A stretch of DNA of 6,203 nucleotides from Collinsella sp. (GTDB lineage Bacteria; Actinomycetota; Coriobacteriia; Coriobacteriales; Coriobacteriaceae), in assembly GCA_020025115.1 (NCBI GenBank), contig JAHHSP010000073.1:1-6203 (forward strand). The letters are read 5' to 3'. Below are positions 1-5,030 of the stretch, in pieces (position 1 is the stretch's first letter; every line of letters begins with the position of its first letter). The translations under genes and the position numbers were made by a program. The notes beneath the pieces are model-generated. The model ran no database searches. It was given only the letters and a program-made list of their open reading frames with translations, and was not told the origin of the DNA.

Positions 1-911
1 CTCTCAGCCCGCGCAACAAGCTCCTGGGGCAGATCGTTTCCGCCTGCATCGCCGCAGCCGGCGGCCTGCTCATCGGCCGCGTCGTCAATCCCTTCGTCCC
101 GGGCACCTATATCGAGCTCGGCCTCATCGCCTACCCCATCACCGTCATCTACCTCGTGGCCTTCACGAATATCATCAACCTCATCGACGGCCTGGACGGC
201 CTGGCCGCCGGCATCTCGGGCATCGCGTCACTTTCCATGTTCTCCTTCGCCGTGCTCTCCGGCCGCCTCGACGCAGCCGCGCTGTCCATCGCCTTGTTCG
301 GCGCCTGTCTCGCCTTTTTGCGCTACAACTTCTACCCCGCATCGATCTTCATGGGTGACTCCGGCTCTCTGCTTCTCGGCTTCGGGCTCGGGACCATCTC
401 GCTTCTCAACGTGAGCCGCACCGCCGCCCTCACGTCCCTCATCATCCCGCTCATCGTGGCCGGCGTGCCCATCCTCGACACGCTCTCGGCAATCGTCCGC
501 CGCAAGCGCGCCCATGTGAGCATCGGCCAGGCGGACACGGGCCACATCCACCACCGCCTCATACGCGAGGGCTACGATCAGCGTCAGGCGGTCCTGCTCA
601 TCTACCTGTGGTGCCTGCTTCTCTCGCTCGGAGCCGTCGCGATCAACCAGGTGAGCGTGGGCTGGCGTGTCGCCATCTTCTTGGTCCTGCTCGCCTGCTC
701 CGTCCTGTTCGCCACCAGGCTCCACCTGTTCGAGCCCGTCCTGCGTCACCACTACAACCCCAAGACGCAGCAGGATGAGTTCGTGACCCCCGACGACCCG
801 GCCTTCGCCGCCGAGGAGCGGGCGGCGGCCGATGCGCGAGAAGAGCGTCTCGAGCACCTCGAGCACCTCATCCCCGGCAAATCTCACAAGAACCCCGATT
901 CCCACAAGTAG
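1..911 (+). CDS. WecA/TagO-like undecaprenyl-phosphate sugar-1-phosphate transferase (5' partial)
   Basis: Integral membrane enzyme of the MraY/WecA/TagO superfamily. The family transfers a sugar-1-phosphate (usually GlcNAc-1-P) from a UDP-sugar to undecaprenyl phosphate, the first lipid-linked step of teichoic acid, O-antigen or other cell-envelope glycan synthesis. The reading frame is open from base 3 with no start in the window; a GTG at 156 lies inside the conserved core and is not the start. Visible family motifs are INLIDGLDGLAAG, with catalytic-site Asp codons at 186 and 195, RYNFYPASIFMGDSGS (Asp at 357), and the HIHH motif at 543-554. Hydrophobic segments lie between them. About 302 residues are present against a usual 350-380, so roughly the first 100 are missing. 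The fragment begins at LSPRNKLLGQ, so the family's DD motif probably lies just outside. The C-terminal tail, after the last membrane segment, is hydrophilic and rich in Glu, Ala and His. It ends 61 nt before trpS and may be cotranscribed with it. The exact sugar is not determinable. Confidence 0.9.
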   Translation, partial: LSPRNKLLGQIVSACIAAAGGLLIGRVVNPFVPGTYIELGLIAYPITVIYLVAFTNIINLIDGLDGLAAGISGIASLSMFSFAVLSGRLDAAALSIALFGACLAFLRYNFYPASIFMGDSGSLLLGFGLGTISLLNVSRTAALTSLIIPLIVAGVPILDTLSAIVRRKRAHVSIGQADTGHIHHRLIREGYDQRQAVLLIYLWCLLLSLGAVAINQVSVGWRVAIFLVLLACSVLFATRLHLFEPVLRHHYNPKTQQDEFVTPDDPAFAAEERAAADAREERLEHLEHLIPGKSHKNPDSHK

Positions 912-929
912 ACCAACGGCATCGCCCGA

Positions 930-953
930 GTGCACATGCCCCGCGGCATGCAC
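930..953 (+). other. Small hairpin just upstream of the trpS ribosome binding site
   Basis: CATGCC (935-940) pairs with GGCATG (945-950) around a CCGC loop. After a 2-nt bulge, GTG (930-932) pairs with CAC (951-953). There is no T-run, so it is not an intrinsic terminator. It sits 7 nt before the AAAGGAG of trpS, where it could influence translation or mRNA processing. No T-box features and no run of Trp codons are visible in this 61-nt gap, so classical trpS control is not supported. Confidence 0.3.
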
Positions 954-972
954 GACCAGCAAAGGAGAAGTC

Positions 973-2022
973 ATGCCCAACGAGCTCAGTTACGAAGTCA
1001 GCCTCGAGCGCAGCAACCAGATCCGCGCCGACCTGCCGCTACATCCCGAGAAGTACACCATGCTCACCGGCGATCGCCCCACCGGCCGCCTGCACCTGGG
1101 CCACTACTTCGGCACGCTCAAAAGCCGCGTAGAGCTGCAGGAGCTGGGTGTCCACACCAACGTTCTCATCGCGGACTACCAAGTCATCACCGACCGCGAC
1201 AGCACGGACAACATTCAAGACAACGTCTACAACATGGTCGTAGACTACCTGGCCTGCGGTGTGGATCCCGATAAGACCATCATCTACACGCACTCCGCGG
1301 TTCCCGCGTGCAACCAGCTCATGCTGCCGTTCCTCTCCCTCATCTCCGAGGCCCTCCTCCAGCGCAACCCCACCGTCAAGGCGGAGATGGAGGCCAGCGG
1401 CCATGAGCTCACGGGACTGCTTCTCACGTACCCCGTCCACCAGGCCTGCGACATCCTGTTCTGCAAGGGCAACGTCGTGCCCGTCGGCCGCGACCAGCTG
1501 CCGCACATCGAGCTCACCCGCACCATCGCCCGCAAGTTCAACAACCGCTACGGCAACGTCTTCCCCGAGGTCGATGCCCTCCTGTCCGATACCCCGCTGC
1601 TGCCGGGGCTTGACGGACGCAAGATGAGCAAGTCCTACGGCAACGCCATCAACATCTCGATGACGGCCGATGAGACCGCCAAGCGCATCAAGAAGAGCCA
1701 GACCGACGGCGAGCGCATGATCACCTTCGACCCCGAGGCGCGCCCCGGCGTGTCCGGCCTGCTCTCGACCGCCGCAATTTGCACCGGTCGCTCCGAGGTC
1801 GAAATCGCCGAGGAGATCGGCATGGGAGGTTCCGGTCAGCTCAAGAAATACGTCACCGAGAGCGTGAACGAGTACTTCGCCCCCATCCGCGCGCGTCGCG
1901 AGGAACTGATGCGGGACATGGACTACGTCAAGGACGTTTTGCGCGAGGGCAATCGCCGCGCAAACGAGGTCGCCGAGGCGACGCTCGACGAAGTGCGCGA
2001 CGCCATGGGGATGGTGTATTAA
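973..2022 (+). CDS. trpS: Tryptophan--tRNA ligase (TrpRS)
   Basis: Cytoplasmic class I aminoacyl-tRNA synthetase that activates tryptophan with ATP and loads it onto tRNA-Trp. The 349-residue length fits the family (about 330-350). The start of the Rossmann catalytic domain is TMLTGDRPTGRLHLGHYFG, with the HIGH-type motif HLGH at residues 41-44. The KMSKS loop is intact as GRKMSKSYGN, residues 217-221. The GDRPTG form replaces the QPSG seen in E. coli-type enzymes, and is known from TrpRS of several Gram-positive bacteria. The ATG at 973 is chosen because AAAGGAG lies at 961-967. The frame stays open upstream to 832, but that part overlaps the preceding gene and reads as Ser/Thr/Pro-rich low-complexity sequence. 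About 27 residues precede the catalytic core. The gene is followed by a convincing intrinsic terminator at 2106-2141. It may share a transcript with the upstream transferase gene. Confidence 0.97.
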   Translation: MPNELSYEVSLERSNQIRADLPLHPEKYTMLTGDRPTGRLHLGHYFGTLKSRVELQELGVHTNVLIADYQVITDRDSTDNIQDNVYNMVVDYLACGVDPDKTIIYTHSAVPACNQLMLPFLSLISEALLQRNPTVKAEMEASGHELTGLLLTYPVHQACDILFCKGNVVPVGRDQLPHIELTRTIARKFNNRYGNVFPEVDALLSDTPLLPGLDGRKMSKSYGNAINISMTADETAKRIKKSQTDGERMITFDPEARPGVSGLLSTAAICTGRSEVEIAEEIGMGGSGQLKKYVTESVNEYFAPIRARREELMRDMDYVKDVLREGNRRANEVAEATLDEVRDAMGMVY

Positions 2023-2105
2023 GCCATCCGCCCCGGGAACGCGGGCACCCTCGCACACCGGGGCCACCTTCACGTGCCAGCGCGACCAACACAGCCGTGA
2101 TCTTG

Positions 2106-2141
2106 CGAGGCGGGCGACCATGAACCCGCCTCGTTTTCTTT
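2106..2141 (+). terminator. Intrinsic terminator after trpS
   Basis: CGAGGCGGG (2106-2114) pairs perfectly with CCCGCCTCG (2125-2133) around a 10-nt loop, and TTTTCTTT follows at 2134-2141. This is a 9-bp GC-rich stem with a U-tract. It ends the trpS transcript and leaves only 21 nt before the next start codon. Confidence 0.85.
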
Positions 2142-2162
2142 ACGTCGTATGGAGAACCGCAC

Positions 2163-2993
2163 ATGTACAGACTTGTTGCCAGCGATATGGATGAGACGTT
2201 TCTCGATGCCGACCACGCCATCCCGGCATCCAACCTCCGTGCACTCGAGCGCATGAGGGAACTCGGCGTGCTGTTCGTACCCTCGAGCGGGCGGTGGTAC
2301 TCCTCGATCATGGACAACTTCGCGGGAGAAGCCCGCGAGCTGATCGAGGACAGCTACGTGCTCTCTTACAACGGAGGCTTCATCAACCACGTCGGTGATC
2401 CCACTCCCCTCACCACCTGCGGACTTTCCGACGAATGTGCAAACGAGATCTACGAAAAGGGACTCGAACTCGGGCTTTGCATGCACATCAACGTCGCCGA
2501 CGGCCACGTGTTCGTGAACGATGCTCCCGCACGGGAGCGCGACTACCTGGAGTCGATCAGCGGCGTCACTCATTTTCGCGGTTCCGACCATCCCGACCTA
2601 TCGTTCCTCGAAGGCCGTGGCATCGTGAAGATCCTGTATGTCGACTGGGACTTCGCCGCATTGCAGAGGCTGGGTCGAGAACTCGCTCCCCTGGCCGAGC
2701 GAATCGGCGTTGAAATCACCTTCTCATCCAAGCGCTACCTCGAATTCATGCCGGCGGGCATTGACAAGGGGACCGGGCTCGCGTGTCTTGCCGGTAGGCT
2801 GGGAATCCCAATGTCCGAGGTCATCGCGGTGGGAGATTCCGCAAACGACCTCTCCATGATCAAGGCGGCGGGACTGGGCGTCGGTGTGGCGAACGTCACC
2901 GGCGACGTCCGCCCATATTGCGATGTCGTCCTTGAGACTGCGGGGGCCGACGGGGCGTTCATCGAACTCGTCGAACGATTCCTCGAGCCCTGA
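2163..2993 (+). CDS. HAD-superfamily hydrolase, Cof-type (class IIB cap)
   Basis: Predicted cytoplasmic Mg-dependent phosphatase of 276 residues, the usual size for Cof/YidA-type enzymes (about 265-290). All four HAD motifs are visible. Motif I is DMDET, with nucleophile Asp8 and acid/base Asp10. Motif II is VPSSGR with Ser41/Ser42. Motif III is Lys202 in IDKGTGL. Motif IV is GDSANDLSM with Asp225 and Asp229. The stretch between motifs II and III has the length and alpha/beta pattern of a C2B cap, which sets substrate choice. Family members hydrolyse sugar phosphates, nucleotides or cofactor phosphates; the substrate cannot be read from this sequence. Motif I has Glu where most Cof proteins have Gly (DLDGT). 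The start is supported by GGAG at 2151-2154, 8 nt upstream. The gene lies directly behind the trpS terminator and no promoter is obvious, so it may depend on readthrough or a promoter overlapping that region. No terminator follows until 3181-3213. Confidence 0.92.
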   Translation: MYRLVASDMDETFLDADHAIPASNLRALERMRELGVLFVPSSGRWYSSIMDNFAGEARELIEDSYVLSYNGGFINHVGDPTPLTTCGLSDECANEIYEKGLELGLCMHINVADGHVFVNDAPARERDYLESISGVTHFRGSDHPDLSFLEGRGIVKILYVDWDFAALQRLGRELAPLAERIGVEITFSSKRYLEFMPAGIDKGTGLACLAGRLGIPMSEVIAVGDSANDLSMIKAAGLGVGVANVTGDVRPYCDVVLETAGADGAFIELVERFLEP

Positions 2994-3051
2994 CGCGCGT
3001 GGGATACCGGACCTTAACATCTGTAAGCCTTGGCTAACTTATGGAGAGGCT

Positions 3052-3141
3052 ATGTGTTCGCGCGTCTTAGATATGGGTTCGAGAAAATTAGCTATAGTTA
3101 ACTCAACGAAGGCACAGGCGAATTTAAGACCTTCGACATGA
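3052..3141 (+). CDS. Possible 29-residue small ORF or leader peptide (weak)
   Basis: An ATG at 3052 follows GGAG (3043-3046) with a 5-nt gap and opens a 29-codon frame that begins MCSRVLDMGSRKLAIV and stops at TGA 3139-3141. The Shine-Dalgarno spacing is good. The codons argue against it: TTA (twice), ATA, AGA (twice) and TCA are rare in neighbouring genes. The frame also overlaps a promoter-like TATAGT and the first stem of the candidate small RNA. The peptide has no membrane segment or recognisable motif. It may be a chance frame in a regulatory region. Confidence 0.2.
   Translation: MCSRVLDMGSRKLAIVNSTKAQANLRPST
3093..3098 (+). promoter_or_regulatory. Candidate -10 box (TATAGT) for the intergenic small RNA
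   Basis: TATAGT matches five of six bases of the sigma-70-type -10 consensus. It lies inside a locally AT-rich stretch: 3061-3120 has 27 of 60 G or C, well below the flanking genes. No good TTGACA-like -35 sits 16-18 nt upstream. The 9-mer GCTATAGTT found here recurs on the minus strand before the membrane protein gene, where it is also in a promoter-like position. Confidence 0.35.
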
Positions 3142-3213
3142 ACGTTGCGCTTTCCCTCCCCTCGCGCAACACCTCTTAGGAAAGGCGCCCCGCACATGTG
3201 GGGCGCCTTTCTT
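3105..3213 (+). ncRNA. Candidate small RNA with three stem-loops and a C-rich (anti-SD-like) loop
   Basis: About 7 nt after the TATAGT box a run of three separate perfect stems begins. Hairpin 1 is CGAAGG (3107-3112) with CCTTCG (3130-3135). Hairpin 2 is GTTGCGC (3144-3150) with GCGCAAC (3164-3170), and its 13-nt loop is TTTCCCTCCCCTC. Hairpin 3 is the terminator at 3181-3210. The implied transcript is about 108 nt. The CCCTCCCC loop can pair with GGGAGG or GGAGG Shine-Dalgarno sequences, as in the C-rich-loop regulatory RNAs of staphylococci (UCCC motif) and the streptococcal csRNAs. It does not look like tRNA, tmRNA, SRP RNA or RNase P RNA. An alternative is that it is the 3' untranslated end of the HAD mRNA, which has no other terminator. 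The 5' end is inferred. Confidence 0.45.
3181..3213 (+). terminator. Strong intrinsic terminator before the MGMT-family gene
   Basis: AAAGGCGCCCC (3181-3191) pairs perfectly with GGGGCGCCTTT (3200-3210). The loop can close further by a G-T and a C-G pair to leave ACAT. The transcript would end in CUUUCUU. The 11-bp, very GC-rich stem is the strongest hairpin in the window. Its A-flank makes it potentially bidirectional. It ends either the candidate small RNA or the HAD gene transcript. Confidence 0.88.
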
Positions 3214-3216
3214 GTC

Positions 3217-3222
3217 TACAAT
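3217..3222 (+). promoter_or_regulatory. Candidate -10 box (TACAAT) for the MGMT-family gene
   Basis: TACAAT matches five of six -10 consensus bases and lies just after the terminator and 28 nt before the ATG at 3251. No clear -35 is present; the expected place is occupied by the terminator stem and loop. A promoter here is plausible because the preceding terminator would otherwise isolate the gene. Confidence 0.35.
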
Positions 3223-3250
3223 GACCGTGTCGACGAGAAGTGAGGACGGT

Positions 3251-3583
3251 ATGGCGAATCAGGGCACCGACGGGTTTTTCAATCGCGTATATGACATGGT
3301 GCGCCAGGTGCCCCGCGGCACGGTCGCCACGTACGGGCAAATCGCCAAGCTGGTGGGCGAGCCTCGTCGAGCCCGATACGTGGGATACGCCCTGCATGTC
3401 AATCCGGAGCCCGGGACCATACCCTGTCATCGGGTCGTATTCGCCGACGGTCGCCTCGCGGAGGGATTCGCCTTCGGAGGGCCCGAGGCTCAACGCGCAT
3501 TGCTCGAGGCCGAAAACGTCGTCTTCCTCCCCAACGGGCAAGTCGACCTACAGGCATCTCGCTGGCCCGCGGGTATGGACTGA
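3251..3583 (+). CDS. MGMT-family single-domain alkyltransferase or ATL-like DNA-binding protein
   Basis: A 110-residue protein that is essentially the C-terminal DNA-binding/active-site domain of O6-alkylguanine-DNA alkyltransferases, without the N-terminal Ada/MGMT domain. Visible are the helix-turn-helix part VATYGQIAKLVGEPRRARYVGYAL (residues 25-48), with Tyr28 and an Arg-finger candidate Arg42, and the active-site motif IPCHRVV with Cys59. Classical alkyltransferase-like (ATL) proteins have Trp or Ala at the Cys position and only flag lesions for repair. This protein keeps Cys, so it could be a true suicide methyltransferase or a Cys-bearing ATL. The ATG at 3251 is preferred over an in-frame ATG at 3221 and a TTG at 3212 because GAGG lies at 3242-3245 with 5-nt spacing. 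A strong terminator isolates it from upstream genes, and it converges with the membrane gene on the other strand. Confidence 0.9.
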   Translation: MANQGTDGFFNRVYDMVRQVPRGTVATYGQIAKLVGEPRRARYVGYALHVNPEPGTIPCHRVVFADGRLAEGFAFGGPEAQRALLEAENVVFLPNGQVDLQASRWPAGMD

Positions 3584-3637
3584 CAGGGCCCCACAGCGCC
3601 CCTTCCCGCATTTCGGCCTTTGGCCGCACAAGCCCGA

Positions 3638-4744
3638 TCAGACAGTCGCCTCGAGTGCATCTTCGGCGCGATCGACCATGCTCTTGGCCTTGGCGCCTTG
3701 CATGAACCATGAGCGCAGGTCCTCGAGCGTGCTGCCCGCCGCATACACCCTGGTCTTTCGCCCGTCCTTCGTGGTCACGACACAGCGGTCACCGCTATCG
3801 CTCCCCTCATGCGCCGTGACCTTCTTGAGGTAGTCCCGGCGAAACGCCACGACACGGGCGTTGCTGATTTCGATGAACCAATCATCGTCCACGAGTGAGG
3901 CGCCGGTGACGCCGCGCCTCTCCATCTCCTCGGCAAACGAAAAGCCCAGGGCTCGCTCCTGCTTGCCGATTTCGAGTATTCCGCGGGCGGGCATGCAGAG
4001 CATGGTGACGGGCAGACAGACGCCTATGAGCAAGAAGAGAAACGGAACGAGCATGAGCAGACGAGCCCCGTCTTCGGTGAAGACGGCCATGAAGGCAATC
4101 ACGAGCGAGAACACCAACGCCATGCCCATGAACACGATCGTCAGTGGTTTGATGGCGGCCCAGCACAGGCTCACCTTGGTCATGGGGCCTTTGATGGCGT
4201 CCGAAACCTCGATGCCCTCCTTTTCCAGACGGGCGAGGAGGTTGAGCGAGCACACGCCCTCAAGGCTGATCGACGCGAATTTGCGATCACCCTCGAGCAA
4301 ATCGATTCTCATCATTTGCGTGTGAAGCGTTGCGTGGGTGATGTTGCCAAACGACGTTTCCCTGCGCAGTCCGAAGACGTTGCGCGAGAGGATGCGCTCG
4401 CCGTCGACGTCGAGGCGGGGGATGCTCAGCAGGGCCCAAATGGCCATGCCCGCGAGCGCCATGGCGTGACCGAGCCACATGAGCTCGTGGTCCCACTCTC
4501 CCAGTGTGACACCCTGCCAAACGTAAACCCCCAGCATGAGCAGCTCGAATGCGACCGCACAACAGGCAATGATCACGCGCACGGCGCTGGGCATGCGCAC
4601 GGTGAAGCGATCGAGGCTTTCCGTCGCCTCGGAACGTTCACGCGCACCTCGCCGAGCAACCCATGCGGTGAGCGGCCCGACGATGAAAACCACCATCGCC
4701 GCCCGCAGGAACGACTCGAACATGCCACCCATATAGACCACCAT
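3638..4744 (-). CDS. Multi-pass membrane protein with two PH-like soluble regions (function unknown)
   Basis: A 368-residue predicted membrane protein that I do not recognise as a named gene. Hydrophobic segments lie near residues 11-29, 54-76, 88-108, 199-222 and 228-251. Residues 109-180 form a soluble stretch with a pattern known from small bacterial PH-like domains: LDVDGERILSRNVFG, then a strand with SFGNIT, then IDLLEGDRKFASI, ending in a helix LLARLEKEGIEV. Residues 255-350 look like a second, more diverged copy (RGILEIGKQ, WFIEISNARVVAFRRDYLKKV, a DGRKTRVYA strand pair, then the helix STLEDLRSWF). Such proteins are usually annotated as hypothetical or PH-domain membrane proteins. Starts are possible at 4744, 4732 and 4723. 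The 4732 ATG has a GGTGG 5 nt upstream and may be the true one. The gene diverges from the SPFH gene across 286 nt and converges with the MGMT-family gene; no T-run terminator follows its stop. Confidence 0.75.
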   Translation of the reverse strand: MVVYMGGMFESFLRAAMVVFIVGPLTAWVARRGARERSEATESLDRFTVRMPSAVRVIIACCAVAFELLMLGVYVWQGVTLGEWDHELMWLGHAMALAGMAIWALLSIPRLDVDGERILSRNVFGLRRETSFGNITHATLHTQMMRIDLLEGDRKFASISLEGVCSLNLLARLEKEGIEVSDAIKGPMTKVSLCWAAIKPLTIVFMGMALVFSLVIAFMAVFTEDGARLLMLVPFLFLLIGVCLPVTMLCMPARGILEIGKQERALGFSFAEEMERRGVTGASLVDDDWFIEISNARVVAFRRDYLKKVTAHEGSDSGDRCVVTTKDGRKTRVYAAGSTLEDLRSWFMQGAKAKSMVDRAEDALEATV

Positions 4745-4770
4745 CCCGATAGAGAACGTTCATTGGGGAA

Positions 4771-4776
4771 ACTATA
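4771..4776 (-). promoter_or_regulatory. Candidate -10 box (TATAGT) for the membrane protein gene
   Basis: On the minus strand TATAGT occurs within TTTGCTATAGTTT. It would start transcription about 20 nt before the first possible ATG at 4744. The 17-nt-spaced -35 position reads ACGTGC, which is a poor match to TTGACA and falls within a direct repeat, so an activator or alternative factor may be needed. The 9-mer GCTATAGTT is shared with the candidate small-RNA promoter. Confidence 0.4.
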
Positions 4777-4780
4777 GCAA

Positions 4781-4800
4781 AGCACGTCTATCAGCACGTC
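4781..4800. repeat. Tandem direct repeat AGCACGTC, 12-bp period (possible operator)
   Basis: AGCACGTC occurs at 4781-4788 and again at 4793-4800, separated by TATC. The pair sits immediately upstream of the minus-strand TATAGT, over the place where its -35 would be. Direct repeats of about one helical turn at the -35 are typical binding sites for response-regulator-type activators. The protein that binds here cannot be identified from this window. Confidence 0.4.
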
Positions 4801-4889
4801 ATTGTCCGGGCTTTTCATACGGTCGAAACCGGCAACGGCGAGCCCCGAGCCCTCTGCCGGAAAACACGATCCGGTCGAATCGATTTTTC

Positions 4890-4918
4890 TTGACTTGGTC
4901 TCAATGTGATATCACAAT
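4890..4918 (+). promoter_or_regulatory. Promoter of the SPFH gene (TTGACT-N17-CACAAT)
   Basis: TTGACT at 4890-4895 (five of six -35 consensus bases) is followed, after exactly 17 nt, by CACAAT at 4913-4918 (four of six -10 bases). This is the best two-box promoter in the window. It predicts a start near 4925 and a 5' leader of about 105 nt. The spacer and -10 are covered by the palindrome at 4902-4919. Confidence 0.6.
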
Positions 4919-4919
4919 G
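4902..4919. promoter_or_regulatory. Palindromic operator overlapping the SPFH promoter
   Basis: CAATGTGATATCACAATG is an 18-bp inverted repeat with eight of nine base pairs matching and a perfect 12-bp core, TGTGATATCACA (4905-4916). It covers the end of the spacer and the -10 box, a position where a bound dimeric repressor would block RNA polymerase. GntR- or TetR-like dimers or a ribbon-helix-helix protein could use such a site. A small gene that may begin at 6189 is one local candidate. Confidence 0.6.
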
Positions 4920-4952
4920 CAATCAGCAGCCGCACGGCGTTGCTCGGGGACT

Positions 4953-5011
4953 CGCCTCCTCCCCATCGCAATCTGGAGGCGGCGCCGGGGCCGTCACGCA
5001 AACGCCGGCGC
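4953..5011 (+). promoter_or_regulatory. Two adjacent hairpins in the SPFH 5' leader
   Basis: Hairpin A pairs CGCCTCC (4953-4959) with GGAGGCG (4975-4981) around 15 nt. Hairpin B pairs GCGCCGG (4982-4988) with CCGGCGC (5005-5011) around 16 nt. Both stems are 7 bp and perfect, with no gap between A and B. Neither is followed by a T-run, so they are not simple terminators. The ribosome binding site AAAGGA (5019-5024) lies just after B. Hairpin A hides a GGAGG that could act as a decoy ribosome binding site. Confidence 0.4.
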
Positions 5012-5030
5012 AGTCGTGAAAGGAACTCAC

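Noticed and set aside
832..972. Upstream in-frame extension of trpS
   Set aside because: It overlaps the previous gene, is Ser/Thr/Pro-rich, has no ribosome binding site, and the ATG at 973 has an excellent one.
228..980. Long minus-strand open frame opposite the WecA-like gene
   Set aside because: It mirrors a gene with all catalytic motifs, its product is rich in Gly, Val, Glu and His with no domain, and such antisense frames are expected in GC-rich DNA.
1039..2121. 360-codon minus-strand open frame opposite trpS
   Set aside because: It is fully antisense to an intact trpS and crosses its terminator. The composition is typical of a shadow frame and no family resemblance is seen.
3076..3083. 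GGTTCGAG, resembling a tRNA T-loop
   Set aside because: No acceptor, D-arm or anticodon stems can be drawn around it, so it is not a tRNA.
2994..3250. T-box, tmRNA, SRP RNA or RNase P RNA in the AT-richer gap
   Set aside because: The diagnostic conserved sequences of these RNAs were looked for and not seen.
3614..3626. CGGCC-TTT-GGCCG hairpin between the convergent genes
   Set aside because: The stem is only 5 bp and neither strand has a T-run after it, so it is not called as a terminator.
4820..4879. Repeated CGGTCGAA at 4820-4827 and 4872-4879
   Set aside because: The two 8-mers are 52 bp apart with no relation to a promoter box or symmetry; a chance repeat is likely.
4890..5030. Upstream in-frame extension of the SPFH gene
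   Set aside because: It would start inside the -35 box and translate the palindrome and leader hairpins. The ATG at 5031 with AAAGGA is much better.
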